The notes under the pieces were generated by a model. The model ran no database searches and was not told the origin of the DNA. It saw only the letters and a list, made by a program, of their open reading frames with translations. Shown here piece after piece: positions 6,450 through 6,999 of a stretch of 6,999 nt of DNA. A program made the translations under genes and the position numbers. This stretch comes from Bacteroidales bacterium (lineage in GTDB: Bacteria; Bacteroidota; Bacteroidia; Bacteroidales; Dysgonomonadaceae), in assembly GCA_012841425.1 (NCBI GenBank), contig DUUR01000095.1:1-6999 (forward strand). The letters are read 5' to 3'. Each line of letters starts with the position of its first letter. Position 1 is the first letter of the stretch.

Positions 6450-6999
6450 TTAAACAAAATAGTGCTGTTTGTGATACGACTGCCTCAGAAATACTACCAA
6501 GGTGTTATTTGTATCAAACGTTGTAGTTACGCTTTCATGATTAACGATAAGTTGACAAAATTGTTTGCTGTGTTTTGTATTGATTGGATTTATTACCCAA
6601 AAGGTGTTCTCGTGACTTATATCTAGGAGCCATTCGATTGAGGGAATACTATCTTTATCTTCGTTTATATTAATAAAAATAGCGTCGTATCTTAGTTTTG
6701 ATGTACTGATTCCAGAAATCGATTTATAGTTTATCTTAGAGGAAGGAGATTTTATATAAAATGTATTTAATCCGTTTTTTGGATTTACTTCTAGTATGTT
6801 TATTGCTTTAAAATGATTAACAAGACGGAAGGACAGGTGATTGAACTTCTTTGTTTTTTTTGACTCCCCTTTTGAATATGGAAAGCTTTCGGGAATATCG
6901 GTAAACGCGTAATAGCTGTATGGGCCATTCAGCACGTTTGTTATTATATCGAAAGCAAACGGTGAGTGAATACCGTGACCCTTCGATTGCTTCTTTCTA
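6450..6999 (-). CDS. Degenerate SAM-dependent methyltransferase-like protein (5' end outside window)
   Basis: The frame is open from the right edge to a TAA at 6450, giving 182 visible residues; the true start lies outside. The visible N-terminus contains KGHGIHSPFAFDIITNVLNG and YSYYAFTDI, which match the start region of a Bacteroidetes O-methyltransferase-like family (Methyltransf_24-type Rossmann fold) that I know near cobalamin adenosyltransferase genes. The rest is much changed. FRLVNHFKAINILEVNPKNG replaces the usual ILELGTxxG cofactor loop, FININE replaces a FIDGNH-like strand, and INPINT replaces FDDIH. The stretch between the first two is about 40 residues shorter than I would expect. 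The C-terminus (VVFLRQSYHKQHYFV) still follows the family. It is therefore either inactive as a methyltransferase or repurposed, but the frame has no interruptions, which suggests it is kept. The next gene starts 12 bp later, so they form an operon. Confidence 0.7.
   Translation of the reverse strand, partial: RKKQSKGHGIHSPFAFDIITNVLNGPYSYYAFTDIPESFPYSKGESKKTKKFNHLSFRLVNHFKAINILEVNPKNGLNTFYIKSPSSKINYKSISGISTSKLRYDAIFININEDKDSIPSIEWLLDISHENTFWVINPINTKHSKQFCQLIVNHESVTTTFDTNNTLVVFLRQSYHKQHYFV

Overview
The window looks like a chromosomal segment from a low-GC member of the Bacteroidetes, probably Bacteroidales. The evidence is the Bacteroidetes-style DnaE (N-terminus FVHLHVHSQYSLLDG with a charged insert in the PHP domain), the dnaE-trxA pair, the very characteristic 73-residue DUF2795 protein, weak Shine-Dalgarno signals, and matches to the Bacteroidetes -7 promoter consensus TAnnTTTG. 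Taxonomy is inferred from protein resemblance only.

Left part (1-1152) is a scarred accessory zone. A conserved small multi-pass membrane protein runs off the left edge on the minus strand. Its start codon lies inside a 12-bp tandem repeat that belongs to a plus-strand fragment: the C-terminal winged-helix end of a Fic-like/AlbA_2-type protein. A 12-bp-stem hairpin follows, then a minus-strand fragment carrying only the C-terminal DUF4143 half of an AAA ATPase. The readable frame of that fragment ends where an array of 22-bp AT-rich direct repeats begins (1065-1152).

Middle part (1153-5520) is housekeeping. dnaE (DNA polymerase III alpha, best start 1355) is followed 20 bp later by trxA (thioredoxin) on the same strand, and a strong 15-bp-stem hairpin closes the unit.

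Right part (5521-6999) is a minus-strand operon read from the right edge: a diverged methyltransferase-like gene (5' end outside the window), then a PduO-type ATP:cob(I)alamin adenosyltransferase 12 bp later, then the DUF2795 protein, which also has its own promoter-like -7 element. The adenosyltransferase makes the coenzyme form of B12; the roles of its two neighbours are unknown.

I see no RNA genes, CRISPR array or intact mobile element, and no convincing new multi-gene system. The most interesting signals are the two-strand 12-bp repeat, the 22-bp repeat array beside the broken ATPase gene, and the methyltransferase homologue that has lost its cofactor and acidic motifs.
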